Made by a program: the position numbers and the translations under genes. The notes under the pieces were generated by a model. The model worked only from the letters and a program-made list of their open reading frames with translations, was not told where the DNA came from and did not search any database. DNA of 64,000 nucleotides from Prorocentrum cordatum (taxonomy: Eukaryota > Sar > Dinophyceae > Prorocentrales > Prorocentraceae), in assembly GCA_963575745.1 (NCBI GenBank), contig CAUYUJ010020727.1, forward strand, positions 518,501 to 582,500, written 5' to 3'. This document shows positions 1 through 9,665 of the stretch, one piece after another (the stretch's first letter is position 1; the number at the start of each line of letters is the position of its first letter).

Positions 1-905
1 CGCTAGACGGTCCAAGAGAGTCTCGAGACAGCTCCAGAGGCCGTCAAGAGGCCCCCGAGAGGGCCTCAGGTGTCCAAACATATTAATTTCTCCAGGGTTT
101 TGTCGGGTTCTCCCTTATTCCGTCCCAGAAGGGCCCCAGGCGGCCCAAGAGGCCCCAAAGATCGTCCCAAGGCTGCCCCAGAGGCGCCCCAAAGGGGCCC
201 ACAACGGTCCTAGAGAGCTCCCAGACGGGCCCTAGACGGCCCCAGAGGCCCTCCAAAGGGGCCGAAAACTGCCCAAGAGGGCCCCCAGACAGGCCCAAGA
301 CGGCACACGAGGCTCCAAAGATCGTCCCAAGACGGCCGAAAACAGCCCAAGATGGCCCCCAGACGGCCCAAGAGGGCCCACATATTGCCAAGAGGGCCCC
401 CAGGGCCCAAGGGAGCCCAAGAGGGCCCCAATAGGCGGCCCGAAGAGGAGGAGGGGGAGGAGGAGGAGGAGGAGGAGGAGGAGGAGGAGGAGGAGGAGGA
501 GGAGGAGGAGGAGGAGGAGGAGGAGGAGGTGGAGGAGGAGGAGGAGGAGGAGGAGGAGGAGGAGGAGGAGGAGGAGGAGGAGGAGGAGGAGGAACGAGGA
601 CGAGGCCAAGGGAGGAGGAGGGAAATTAGAAGGAGGAGGGAGAGGAAGAGGAGGAGAGGAAGAGGAGGAGGATGAGGAGGAGAAGGAGGGAAAGGAGGAG
701 GAGGAGGAGGAGGAGGAGGAGGAAGAAGAGGAGGATGAGGAGGTAGGAGGAGGAAAAGAGGAGGAGCAGAAAGGGGGAGGAGTCAGGAGGAGGAGGAGGA
801 GGAGGAGGAGGAGGAGGAGGAGGAGGAGGAGGAGACGTAAGAAGCTCTTCACACCCAGGCTCCCAAGCGCGAAGGTGACGTAAAAAGCTCGCCACACCAA
901 GGCTC
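1..905. repeat. 12-bp GGCC/CAAGA minisatellite, macro-unit 1
   Basis: Degenerate repeats of about 12 bp (GGCCCAAGAGGG, GGCCCCAGACGG and variants) run from the window edge. An AT-rich module of about 60 bp interrupts them near 74-125, and a GGA block occupies 447-836. The unit ends near 838-900 with a segment (GGCTCCCAAGCGCGAAGG, then GTGACGTAAAAAGCTCG) that returns at 2157. The same head (GAGAGTCTCGAGAC, CAGAGGCC) recurs at about 1095. The reverse strand reads WGPSWA-type peptides, which I treat as repeat artefacts. The reverse complement of the same repeat fills 43745-44900. Confidence 0.75.
447..836 (+). repeat. (GGA)n polypurine block
   Basis: This is almost pure GGA/GAG on the + strand with only scattered interruptions. 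A GACGAGGCCAAGGGAGG insert lies near 597-615. Its pyrimidine-free strand could form triplex or G-quadruplex structures. Poly-Glu, poly-Arg and poly-Gly frames on this strand and poly-Ser/Leu/Pro frames opposite are products of the triplet period. Confidence 0.85.
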
Positions 906-1397
906 TGAAGAGCTCGCCCCAAGACGGCCCCAGACGCGCCCCAAAGGGGCCCACAACGGTCCAAGAGAGCCCCCAGACAAGCTCAAGACGGCCCAAGAGG
1001 CCCCAGATATCGTCCCAAGACGGCCCCATAGGCACCCGAAAGGGGCCGAAAACGGCCCAAGAGGGCCCCCAGATGGTTCAGGTGGCCTCCAGACGATCCA
1101 AGAGAGTCTCGAGACGGCTCCAGAGGCTCTCCAGAGGGCCTCCGAGAGGGCCTCAGGATGTCACAAACATTATTTTCCCAATGTTGTTTGCACGTTCTTG
1201 TGTTCTCACTTTTTCCGTAGGGGCCCCAAAGATCGCCCCAAGACGGCCCCAGAGGCGCCCCAAAGGGACCCCAAACGGCCGAAGATGGCCCCCAGGCGGC
1301 CCAAGAGGGCCCCCAGACGGCCAAGAGGGCCCCCAGACGGACGCAAGAGAGCCCCAAGATGGCCCCAAGAGGCCCCCAAGCTGGCCCCAGGAGAACT
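906..1397. repeat. 12-bp minisatellite, macro-unit 2 (first part)
   Basis: The GGCC/CAAGA repeat resumes. The head GAGAGTCTCGAGAC at about 1100 and the AT-rich module at 1155-1215 copy the order seen at 1-125. No gene is recognised. Confidence 0.7.
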
Positions 1398-2155
1398 GGG
1401 AGGAGGAGGAGGAGGAGGAGGAGGAGGAGGAGGAGGAGGAGGAGGAGGAGGAGGAGGAGGAGGAGGAGGAGGGAGAAGGAGACGAGGACGAGGCCAGGGA
1501 GGAGGAGGAGAGGAGGAGGAGGAGGAGGAAGAGGAGTAGAGGAGGAGGAGGAGGAGGAGGAGGAGGAGGATAATGAAAGGAGGAGGGGGGGAGGAGGAGG
1601 AGGAGGAGGGAGGAGGAGGAGGAGGAGGAGGAGGCGGAGGAAGAGGAGGAGGAGAAAGAGGAGGAGGAGAAAGAGGAGGAGGAGGAGGAGGAGGAGGAGG
1701 AGGAGGAGGAGGAGGGGAGGAGGAGGAGGAGGAGAGGAGGAGAAAGAGAGGAGGAGGAGGAGGAGAGAGAGGAGGAGGAGGAGGAGGAGGAGGCGGAGAG
1801 GCGGCGGAGGAGGAGGAAGGGAGGTACAAGGAGGAGGAGAGGAGGAGGAGGAGGGAGGAGGAGGACGACGAGGAGGAGGACGAAGAGGAGGAGGAGGAGG
1901 AGGAGGAGGAGGAGAAGGAGGAGGAGAAGGAGAAAGGGGAGGAGGAGGAGGAGGGAGGACGAGGCCAAGGAGGAGGAGGAGGAGGAGGAGGAGGAGGAGG
2001 AGGAACGAGGACGAGGCCAAGGGAGGAGGATGCGGAGGAGGAGGAGGAGGAGGAGCAGGAGGAGGAGGAGGAGGAGAAGACGGAGGAGGAGGAGGAGGAG
2101 CAGGAGGAGGAGGAGGAGGAGAAGGTGGAGGGGGAGGAGGAGGAGGAGGAGACGT
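1398..2155 (+). repeat. (GGA)n polypurine block, second copy
   Basis: About 750 bp of GGA-rich purine sequence, longer and more varied than the first block (GGAGAAAGA, GACGACGAGG and similar). Two short ACGAGGCCAAGG segments match the insert in the first block, so the two blocks share ancestry. No coding function is inferred. Confidence 0.85.
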
Positions 2156-2156
2156 A

Positions 2157-2516
2157 ACCAGCTCTTCACACCCAGGCTCCCAAGCGCGAAGGTGACGTAA
2201 AAAGCTCGTCACACCAAGGATCCCGAGAACGAGCGTCAACGTAAACATCTCTGAACACCAGGGCTCCCAACAGAGAGTGGTGACGTAACAAGCTCTTCCC
2301 AACAAGGCTCCCAAGAGCGAGCGGTGACGTGACAAACTCGTGCACACCAAGGCTCCGAAGAGCGAATGGTGACGTACACAACTCTCAACACAACACCAAG
2401 GTTCCCAAGAGCGAGCAGCAAAACGTAAAAATCTCGGCACACCAAGGCTCCCAAGAGCGAGCGGTGACGCAACAAGCTCTTACCACCAAGGTTCCCAAGA
2501 GCAAAGGGAGCCATGA
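2157..2516 (+). repeat. 45-bp tandem repeat containing GTGACGTAA
   Basis: About eight head-to-tail copies of a 43-50 bp unit: AAGCTC, a variable stretch, CACACCAAGGCTCCCAAG, AGCGAGCGGTGACGTAAC. The last copies are degenerate. One and a half copies also occur at 838-905. Most units contain TGACGT. Confidence 0.75.
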
Positions 2517-2867
2517 GCCCTCTCGGGCAGGTTGCTGCAGCGCTCTTTCCGTTCCCGTGCCGGCCCAGGTAACGGAAAAACCGAGGTACGAGTGATGACG
2601 TTCTGGTGTGGGCGAAGTCCTTAAGGGGGGGTTCCGGGAGGGGGTGTAGCGCGAGCAAATGAGTTTTAAATTGCCGTTTTCGGGTTTTCCTCAGGTTTTT
2701 GTTTGTCTTGCGGGCTCCCCGTTTCCCTCCCAGAAGGGCCACAGACGGCCCCAGAGGCCCCAAAGATCGGCCCAAGAGGCTTCCGAGACGCCCCGAGAGG
2801 CGTCCAAGAGGCGCCCCAACATGCCCCCAAGAGCCAACATCATCGATTTCCCAAAGGAAAGCGCATG
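2517..2867. other. AT-rich module and minisatellite upstream of the retroelement
   Basis: A T-rich module (about 2657-2735, ending in CCCAGAAGGGCC) precedes more 12-bp repeats at 2738-2830. It matches the modules at 74-125 and 1155-1215. The retroelement therefore sits inside this repeat family. No gene is recognised. Confidence 0.5.
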
Positions 2868-2868
2868 G

Positions 2869-3003
2869 GGTTTTAGAACGGGTTGAGCAGAGGGGCTGTC
2901 TTGGTGATGTTCTCGGCTTCCCTTGTCCACACTGAGACAGCAGGAGCCGTCCAGTCGCTTCTCTTCCCTGCTGCCGTTCATTCTCAAGTTGTTTGTCGGT
3001 CTC
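2869..3003 (+). repeat. A1 copy of the split direct repeat
   Basis: 135 bp nearly identical to 9531-9665. It starts GGTTTTAGAACGGGTTGAGC and ends TTGTTTGTCGGTCTC. Only a handful of substitutions separate the copies. The first ATG of the element follows at 3006, so A1 holds the leader and probably the promoter. Confidence 0.92.
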
Positions 3004-3005
3004 AG

Positions 3006-3425
3006 ATGACTGCGCCCCCAGGCCACCTCGCGCTAGTGGGCCTGGGGCTTGCCAACCTGATCGCGCTGCTCTCAGGTGGCCTGCATCCGCCACTGGAGCC
3101 GGGGCTGCCTCCCTGTACTCTGCAGGCCGCGTGCCCGCCGGCGTGGCTGCCGCCCGACCCCGACAGCTGCCCACCGTGCCCCGAGCTGGAGACGGCGCCG
3201 TGCCCCGTGGTGCAGCCAGTGTGTCCTGAGGTTGAGAGTTCGAAGAGTGAGCCCGAGGTGGACCCCTGGGGTTGGATCGCTGCGGCTGCTCCTGGCGTGA
3301 CGGTCGCGCTGTTGGGAGAGCTACGCCGGCTGATTCACAGCTGCCAGCGCCGCAGCCGTACGGAAGAGGATGATCGCTCGACGTCACCTGCCCCCGCTCG
3401 CCGCGGCGGAGGCGTGGTGCGCTGA
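3006..3425 (+). CDS. Small Pro/Cys-rich membrane-like ORF1 of the retroelement
   Basis: The start is the ATG at 3006, two bases after A1. The frame is open further upstream into A1, but the protein-like part begins here. The product is about 139 aa. It has a hydrophobic N-terminus (LALVGLGLANLIALLSGG), a Pro/Cys stretch with repeated CP pairs (residues about 35-75), then WGW and a second hydrophobic segment near residue 85. It ends in a basic tail (RRLIHSCQRRSR) and overlaps the next ORF by 56 bp in another frame. The ORF at 59355 has the same plan (CP-rich stretch, WGW, hydrophobic helix). I know no function. A membrane or structural role is only a guess. Confidence 0.55.
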   Translation: MTAPPGHLALVGLGLANLIALLSGGLHPPLEPGLPPCTLQAACPPAWLPPDPDSCPPCPELETAPCPVVQPVCPEVESSKSEPEVDPWGWIAAAAPGVTVALLGELRRLIHSCQRRSRTEEDDRSTSPAPARRGGGVVR

Positions 3426-4866
3426 GCTGCCCATCGGATCGCTGATCCGCGTCTCGTACGAGGGGGGGGCCATGGACCACGCCAGGATCGTGCTCTGGCC
3501 GAGCCGTCGTCGAGACGCGCGAGGGCGGCAGCGGGGGAAGTCGACGTACTGGGTGCTGTCCGCCGACGGCGACGCGTGGGAGGAGGACCTGAGCGGGAAG
3601 AGTCCCGCGACGGGCCCTTCGGGAGGATTCATCCTGGACCAGGTGACAGGGGACCCTCCAGACGGTCGTCGCCTGCACAGGTTCCGCTCGCTTCCGAGCT
3701 TGGATGAGATCTTGGAGCGCGCGACGGAGTGCCGCGAGACTATGCTTGGCCGAGGCCAGCGAGAGTCCGAGGGCGCGGAGCTCGTGATGCTTCCCGACGG
3801 TGTTGAGCGGCCGGGCCGAGAGTATTTCCTTTGGTTGATGGGTGAGCGGCCGTGGGTGCTGGCGGAACCGCTACCAGGGATGCCCGTCGGCACGGTGGTG
3901 GACCCCCTGCCCGAAGGCGTGGTGCGCGCCGGCAGCCAGGCGTTGGCCCGCCTCTCCGGAGGTGGCCGCTGGGCTCGGCTGGAGCAGGTGGACGCGGACG
4001 CCATCGTCGAGTGGGCTGCTGGTCGTCTGGAGGAGCTGCGAGGGCTGCTGGGAGCCGCCCCCTTGCCGGCGCCCGCGGGATCCGTGGTCGGCGGCGCCGA
4101 GACCCCTCCGCCCCGGGCGCCAGTGGACCACCCTGGTCCCGACCACCTAGCGGCCAAGCTCGGTCTCGCTGATGAGCCTGATGCTCGGAGGGAGGCCGCG
4201 CCCGAGGAGCCCAACAACGACGCCAGAACGCTCTGGGTCGACTGGGGCGAGCAGGGCGAGCGCAGGAAGGACTTCCGCCGCGCCGTGGCCGAGAGCTCGA
4301 ACGTGGAGTGGGATCACCATCGCCTGCCCTCTGTTCGGACGTGCCTCCACACGTGCAAGATGATGATGAACCTGAATGGCTCACCTCGGGCCTGGCTGGA
4401 ACGCTTCTTCAGGGGAATGGGGATAGCGTCCACGGACAGGGTGGCCCACGAGCTCAGGGTGCTCTGTGACATCCTGGAGGAGGCTGGAGAGTTCGGCCAG
4501 CTCAACCTGGGTGGATTGGCTTGCTTGGAGGTCACGGCTCTTCGGTTGAATCTGATGGTCGATGCTCACAAGACCAGCGGCACGGCGTCCTACTCCAATG
4601 CGAAGTACCTCTCGCCGCTGACGGAGGTGGACCAGCTCGCGGCGCCTGGCCTGCGCTCACGCATGTCGAGGCGGGCCAAGGAGGAGTATGAGCTGCTGCA
4701 GGGTGACAAGAAGGCCGAGGCGGTCGCAGCGAACGCCTCACCATCTCGAGCTCCGCCGCGCGAGACGGCCGATGATGGAGGCAAAGGCGGTGGCCAGGGC
4801 GGCAGCGGGGGCGGTCGGGGCAACAAGAACCGATCGCGTGCCCTCGCGCCGCCCGCGCAATCATGA
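3370..4866 (+). CDS. Gag-like ORF of the retroelement
   Basis: A 498-aa open frame lies between the small ORF1 and the RT region, the position of gag in DIRS-type elements. The first 100 residues hold a compact region (GSLIRVSYEGG, then YWVLSADGDAWEEDLSG). A related segment (SSVTMYLVVTPNAQVHGE) occurs near 59790. Residues about 280-440 are helical and charged (EQGERRKDFRRAVAESSNVE, then CDILEEAGEFGQLNL). The last 40 residues are Gly/Lys/Arg-rich (GGQGGSGGGRGNKNR) and could bind nucleic acid. No CCHC knuckle is visible. The stop overlaps the next start (ATGA at 4863-4866). The gag role is inferred from position and tail. Confidence 0.6.
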   Translation: MIARRHLPPLAAAEAWCAELPIGSLIRVSYEGGAMDHARIVLWPSRRRDARGRQRGKSTYWVLSADGDAWEEDLSGKSPATGPSGGFILDQVTGDPPDGRRLHRFRSLPSLDEILERATECRETMLGRGQRESEGAELVMLPDGVERPGREYFLWLMGERPWVLAEPLPGMPVGTVVDPLPEGVVRAGSQALARLSGGGRWARLEQVDADAIVEWAAGRLEELRGLLGAAPLPAPAGSVVGGAETPPPRAPVDHPGPDHLAAKLGLADEPDARREAAPEEPNNDARTLWVDWGEQGERRKDFRRAVAESSNVEWDHHRLPSVRTCLHTCKMMMNLNGSPRAWLERFFRGMGIASTDRVAHELRVLCDILEEAGEFGQLNLGGLACLEVTALRLNLMVDAHKTSGTASYSNAKYLSPLTEVDQLAAPGLRSRMSRRAKEEYELLQGDKKAEAVAANASPSRAPPRETADDGGKGGGQGGSGGGRGNKNRSRALAPPAQS

Positions 4867-5594
4867 CGGACTCGACACAGTCGGCGGAGTGGGCCCCCGC
4901 TGGCTGGACTTCCTCTTCGGCCCGGCGAGCGCCTTTGGCTGTGGCGAGCGGGGACAGGGACCTCTTCCCTCTTCCTCGCCTGGCCGCGCCGCCTACCAGC
5001 AGGGGCGGCAGCCGCGCCCGGATGGCTGGTGCCAGGCGGAGGCGTGAGCACGAATTGGCGAGTGGCGCGATCGACTCTCTCAACTGGTTTGCTGGCTGGG
5101 AGCCGGCCGACGCTGGCTCGCCGCGCCCCTCGGGCTCCATCTGGGGCAATCACGCCGGGATTGCGCAGCGGGTGGCAAGCGAAGCTCTTCGGCGTCAGGC
5201 CGCAGCTCCCAGCCCCTGTCCATCCCACGAGGCGGCGCTCAGTGCGTTGCTCAAGGGGTGCTCGATCTACGACGCATCGGGCTCCCCGAGGAACCTGGCC
5301 TCCTTCGTCCGTGACCGCGTGTCCTTGCCCCCGTCGATCGTCGGCTGCCGCCGGGTGGGAGACGTAGTGGGCGAGGCTGGTCGCGCTTACTTGGAGGAGA
5401 ATCACAAGCGCATGAGGCGGCCGATCCATGAGATCGATTTTGACAACTTGCCGACTCCGTATTTTGACCCGCTGCTGAAGCGGAACAAGAAGAAGTACCG
5501 CAGTTTTTCGAAGGATCTCACGGCACGAGGTCTCTTGCTGGCAACTCTGACGCCTTCGGAGCAGGCTGGCCTCTTTTTCTTGAAAAAAGTCTGA
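4863..5594 (+). pseudogene. N-terminal part of the RT polyprotein, frame 3
   Basis: A 243-aa frame opens at the ATGA overlap with the gag-like ORF, which suggests translational coupling or reinitiation. It ends with a charged region that leads into the RT (EENHKRMRRPIHEIDFDNLP, then LKRNKKKYRSFSKDL). The frame stops at 5592-5594, just after an A6 run (5583-5588). The RT sequence continues without loss in the next frame (HKVRMIVGARRANAWF). The simplest reading is a one-base indel in the A-run. A programmed frameshift is possible but less likely given the many other lesions. Confidence 0.65.
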
Positions 5595-7404
5595 CGGGCA
5601 CAAGGTGCGCATGATAGTGGGCGCCCGCCGTGCCAACGCCTGGTTCAACGTGCCGCCCAGCGCGCAGCTCCTCTCCTGCGAGGGCTTCGGGCGCGTGGAG
5701 GTGAGGCTCCCAGGGGGAGTGGCCATCGGCTCCGCCCGCGCAGATGAGCTACTAGGCAATTTCAGGCTCTTTCTGGCGGTGACGGACGTGAAGGGCTGCT
5801 TCTGCCGCACGCGGATCCCCCCGAGCCTGGCGAAGTTCTTTTCGCTGCCTGCCGCGCCCGCCCACGTCCTAGGACTCGCGGGCCAGGAGCCCTAGGGGGC
5901 TCGACTGGGGCCGGACACCCTGGTCTTTCCGTGCATCGGCGCGCTCCCCACGGGCTTCTCGCGGACGCTCGTCTTGGCGCAGGATGCCAACGAGGAGAGA
6001 GGTTAGCTCGAACCCTTGGCCGGGAGGAGATATGACGATCTCCGAGAGGCTGCTCATGAGCGACCGAGGGCCCCCGCTTCTCATGGACGTCGAGCCTGGC
6101 CGCGTGGGAGGGGCCTACGTCTACGTCGACAACCTAGGCGTCATCACCCCGTCGGAGACCATCGCGCAGGAGGTCCTCGATCAGTGGGCGGGGCTTTTTG
6201 AGGGCGTCGGCCTCGACCTGCACAAGAGCTCCGTGACCTCGTCCGCGTGCGAGGCTCTGGGGGCCAAGCTGGACCTCGAGCTGATGAGGTCGGGCGTGAG
6301 CGACGGCCGCTTCTGGAAGGTGTGCGCGGGGCTGGGGGGCCTGCTGGCGCGCGGCCGCGCGACGGGGCGAGCCCTGGAGATGGTGCTCGGCCACTACACC
6401 TTCTGTGGGCTGGCTTTGCGGGGCTCGTTGAGCTGCTGGCACGCCTCCTACCGCTTCATCCAGCGGCGCTACAACGAGCCCGCTCGCCTGTGGCCCGAAG
6501 TCGTGAAGGAGGTGGAGATGTTCCGCGGCCTGCTCGCGCCGATGGTGCAGGGCTGGTGGCGCCCGTGGAACAGCTGCGTGTTCCAGACCGACGCCAGCGA
6601 GAGCGGCTGGGTCATGGCGCAGTCGTTCTGGCCGCTCCGCGTGGTGGAGGAGGTCGGGGGGCTGCCCAAGCGGGCCCGCTTCCGCTCCGCGCAGGGAAGG
6701 CCTGCGCGGGAGAGCGCGCTCGCTGCCGCCAGCCTGGTCCAGGATAGCTCGGGGCTGATCCGCAGCGTCGAGAGTGTAATAAATGAGGATTCCTCGGAGC
6801 CCGATGCTTTGTCCGCCTGGGATGTTGATCCTGATTTGCCGAAGTCCCCTGGGAGTGGCTCCGAAAGGGGGCCTGGGAGACGGTCCGCTCAGGGATCTGG
6901 CGTTTTCCCGAAGGCATTTTGATCCTGGAGGCCAGGGCCCTTGTTTAAGCAGTCCAGAGGTCGGCCAAGACCTTTCATGGAATCAGTGTGCGTCAGCTTT
7001 TCCTTTCAGACAACATGTCTGTGGTACTTTCTTTTTCTAGGGCCCGATCCTCATGCTTCAGTCTTTTGGTTCAGATTCGTCGAGTCTATGCCTATGCCAT
7101 AGCGTTGGGTCTTTCACCCGCCTTTCGATGGATCCCGTCGGAGTTCAGTGGGAGTGACGAAGGCAGCAGTTTATTTGTTTCAGAGAGCGACAGTAGTATA
7201 GTGACATCTCTCCTCGATGATAAGTTTGAGGCCAGTTTCAATTTGCAAACCCATCCTCCAAGAGCCGCCCCCAAACCAGACGTGTCCGTTGGTCCTGTCA
7301 GTACGCGTTTTGGCTCTAAACCTTCGGTTCTGGCCACCATCGCCGAGCTTCCGATCAATGTAGAGGGCTCTGAGCATGGGCCCGAAGCGGCTGCGGGGGC
7401 TTAG
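5595..7404 (+). pseudogene. Reverse transcriptase and RNase H of the retroelement
   Basis: RT signatures appear in order. RMIVGARRANAWF lies near 5610, motif A LAVTDVKGCF near 5776-5802, motif B LPTGFS near 5944-5961 and the catalytic-box equivalent YVDN at 6122-6133. In this clade YVDN replaces the usual YxDD. RNase H follows: QTDASESGW (about 6584-6610), LFLSDNMSVVLSF (about 7000) and FRWIPSEF (7126-7149). Lesions: TAG at 5893, a stop at 6003-6005 followed by a frame change, another frame change near 6850 and TAA at 6946. The protein would copy the element RNA into DNA and degrade the RNA strand. As it stands it cannot be made as one chain. Confidence 0.85.
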
Positions 7405-7502
7405 CGCGCTTGTGGTTCGGGAGCCGCCGCTGCCTTCAGGCGTCAGGCTCCCTCGGACAGCGATGGGCACGCGGGCGCTGACGGCCAGGCACGCGGCGCG
7501 CC

Positions 7503-8561
7503 GTGCGCGGGCTGGCCCGAGGGGCGCCCAGACGCCGGCGGCAGGGCGCCGACGCGCGCCGGTGCCGGCCCCCTCCGCTGTGCCAGCGATGGCTGCGCGG
7601 AAGGAGCGGCACTTCTCGGCGCTGGACGACAGGGGCGCCAACGGGCAGGACCCCGCTGGAGACGGATGGGGAGGCCGCCGAGGGCGACAGCAGCTCCAGC
7701 GGCTCCGACTCGGTGATCGAGCGCCCGGGGCGCAGCCGCGCGCGGAAGCGGCAGCTGCGCGCTCGGTGGGCGCAGAGGCGAGCGAAGCTGTACGCCGACG
7801 CGATCCTTGCTGCTCAGGAAGCGGGAGTGAGCCTCTTGGGGACCTTGGCCGTGGCGCGGCCGACGCAGGTGAGGTACCAGCGCTACCTCGATCTCTTCTA
7901 CTCGCGTGTCGGCCTGAAGCGGGAGGACATCCTCGCGAAGGCCGACGCAGAGATCGACGAGCTGTTCTGCAACTACTTGACCGAGACTTACTTGCAAAGC
8001 GAGCAGAGCAGCCACGGGGATCAGGCCATGGCGGCCTGGGTCAGCGCGAACCCCGACTTCGGGCGAATCGGGAATCGCAAGCTACCCTGCGCCTGGCGCA
8101 GGCGGACCCCTGGGCGGCGGCGGAAGGCCCTGGCCCTCCCGGTCCGGTGCGGCCTGGCTTGGGAGCTGGTGCGTCGAGGGCATCTTCGGCTTGCGCTCTT
8201 CCTCATGGTGGGCGTCTCGACCAGTTCGCGGCCCTCGACCTTGCTGGCCGCCAGGAGGTGCGATCTCGTCCCCCCGACGACGGGCGCCAGCCGCCGCTGG
8301 GCCTTGCTGACTCATTCTCGGGAGCGGAGGAAGCCCAGCAAGAGGGGCCAGTTCGACGAGGCATGCCCGCTGTGCTCTCCGTACCTCCAGGGCTTGGATG
8401 CAGTGTTCAAGTCCATGCACCGCTACGAGCACAACAGCAGGCTAGGAGGCAGCTACGCAAAGTTGGCCCCAGCTCTGCGTGCAGTGCGCGAGCAGGCAAA
8501 GAGGCAATTTACCCAGATCTCGACGGGACAGCCCTTCAGCGTGCGTCTAAAGCAAAACTAA
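7503..8561 (+). pseudogene. Tyrosine recombinase of the retroelement
   Basis: An open frame of about 350 aa without an ATG of its own. Its first third is disordered and shifted relative to neighbouring frames. The core begins near 7680 with a basic helix (RARKRQLRARWAQRRAKLYA) and a core-binding-like region (RYQRYLDLFYSRVGLK, LFCNYLTETYLQ). The box I arginine appears as STSSRPSTLLAARR (Arg codon 8229-8231). The nucleophile region is HRYEHNSRL (Tyr codon 8424-8426). The H-x-x-R box expected between them is missing: the chain jumps from GLDAVFKSM to HRYEH. That suggests an internal deletion and a dead enzyme. The frame ends about 100 bp before the methyltransferase-like domain, which is in another frame. 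Confidence 0.75.
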
Positions 8562-8569
8562 CCCAGTTG

Positions 8570-9304
8570 CACCTCGGCTACAGAGGGGCACGATTAAGGG
8601 GTCGGCTCTATCGTTCTCGCCTAGGGAAAGGACAGTACCTGGCCGATCTTTTTGCAGGCTGCAGGGCGATCTCGCGCGCGGCCGACAGTTTAGGGTTCCG
8701 CTCGCGAAGCTGGGGCGTCATCTACGATGCAGAGTGGCAGGACTTGCTGTCGCCAAGAGTCTTGCAAGCCATCAGATCAGACGCCCGAGTTGGGCGACTG
8801 GCGGCTGCAGTGCTGGCCCCGCCGTGCCGGACCTTTTCATTAGCGCATGACAGATCTCGACCTGCGCGGAGTCGCGAAGAGCCTTGGGGTTTCAACGATT
8901 CTTTCTTGACTGCTGCCGATGCGGCAGCTGTGCACCTCGGCAATCGTCTTGCTTGTGTCGCTCTGTCCCTGTTCAGACTTCTTCTGCGGCGAGGTATTCC
9001 TGTCATGCTCGGACATCCGCTGACCAGCCGACTCTGGCACACTGCAGAAATGTGCGGGCTCTCCCATTGTAAGAATGTCTTTTTGGTCGAGCTCGACCAG
9101 TGCCAGTACGGCGCTAAATGGAAGAAGGCTATTAGGATTTTGCGTGGCAATGTGAACCTTGAAGATCTGACTAAACTCACCCAGCGGTGTAGACCACAGG
9201 GTTGTATATGTTCGAAGACCCTACGCCCCCACTGGCAGTTGAGCGGCGGGGGGCCAGGTGGCCTTCGTCGCACACGAATCGCTCCGAATATCCCAGAGAT
9301 ATGA
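8570..9304 (+). pseudogene. Cytosine-methyltransferase-like domain of the retroelement
   Basis: About 245 codons in frame 2, open upstream without a break to 7376. The fold signature resembles C5-cytosine methyltransferases. YLADLFAGCRAISRAADSLG at about 8640 is an SAM-site motif I equivalent. APPCRTFSLA has its Cys codon at 8825-8827 (motif IV Pro-Cys). GHPLTSRLW at 9011-9037 sits where motif VI normally reads ENP or ENV. DQCQYGAKWKK follows near 9090. Loss of the motif VI Glu suggests this copy is inactive. In classical DIRS-1 the methyltransferase domain accompanies RT/RNase H; here it follows the recombinase. The family assignment comes from motifs read by eye. It could instead be a non-catalytic relative. 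Confidence 0.65.
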
Positions 9305-9425
9305 CGAAGGCCATGGTCTCGACTTTGCTGGCCAGCATCGTTGAAACTAGAGCTGGCTTCACCCACCTTTTTTCTTCCCGCCCAAATGAACATCCTAATT
9401 GGATAATTTCGGGATGGTTTGGGGA
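9305..9425. other. 3' untranslated part of the retroelement
   Basis: No coding signal is seen between the end of the methyltransferase-like frame and B1. Confidence 0.4.
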
Positions 9426-9526
9426 AAGGAGTTTTAAGGCATGCCTGTAGACTCCCGAAGCCTCTGGCCACGACCGATCCAGAGTTTCGCTAGAATCAGT
9501 CTCTGCAAAAAGAGGGACCGTTGCTC
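9426..9526 (+). repeat. B1 copy of the split direct repeat
   Basis: About 101 bp, from AAGGAGTTTTAAGGCATGCC to GACCGTTGCTC, matching B2 at 9689-9788 with one length difference in the A-run. Four bases (TGGA) separate it from A2. Confidence 0.9.
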
Positions 9527-9530
9527 TGGA

Positions 9531-9665
9531 GGTTTTAGAACGGGTTGAGCAAAGGGGCCGTCTTGGTGATGTTCTCGGCTTCCCTTGTCCACACTGAGAC
9601 AGCAGGAACCGTCCAGTCGCTTCTCTTCCCTGCTGCCGTTCATTCTCAAGTTGTTTGTCGGTCTC
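9531..9665 (+). repeat. A2 copy of the split direct repeat
   Basis: 135 bp, the same length as A1 and nearly identical to it. Followed by a 23-bp linker (9666-9688) that can pair C-run to G-run. Confidence 0.92.

Noticed and set aside
447-2157. Frames of 100-480 aa made of Glu, Arg, Gly, Ser, Leu or Pro on both strands
   Set aside because: They follow the triplet period of GGA/CCT arrays, are open on both strands and lack any complex sequence.
2236-3678. 480-aa reverse frame across the 45-bp repeat and A1
   Set aside because: It is antisense to the element's ORF1 and gag start and joins unrelated repeats. No domain is present.
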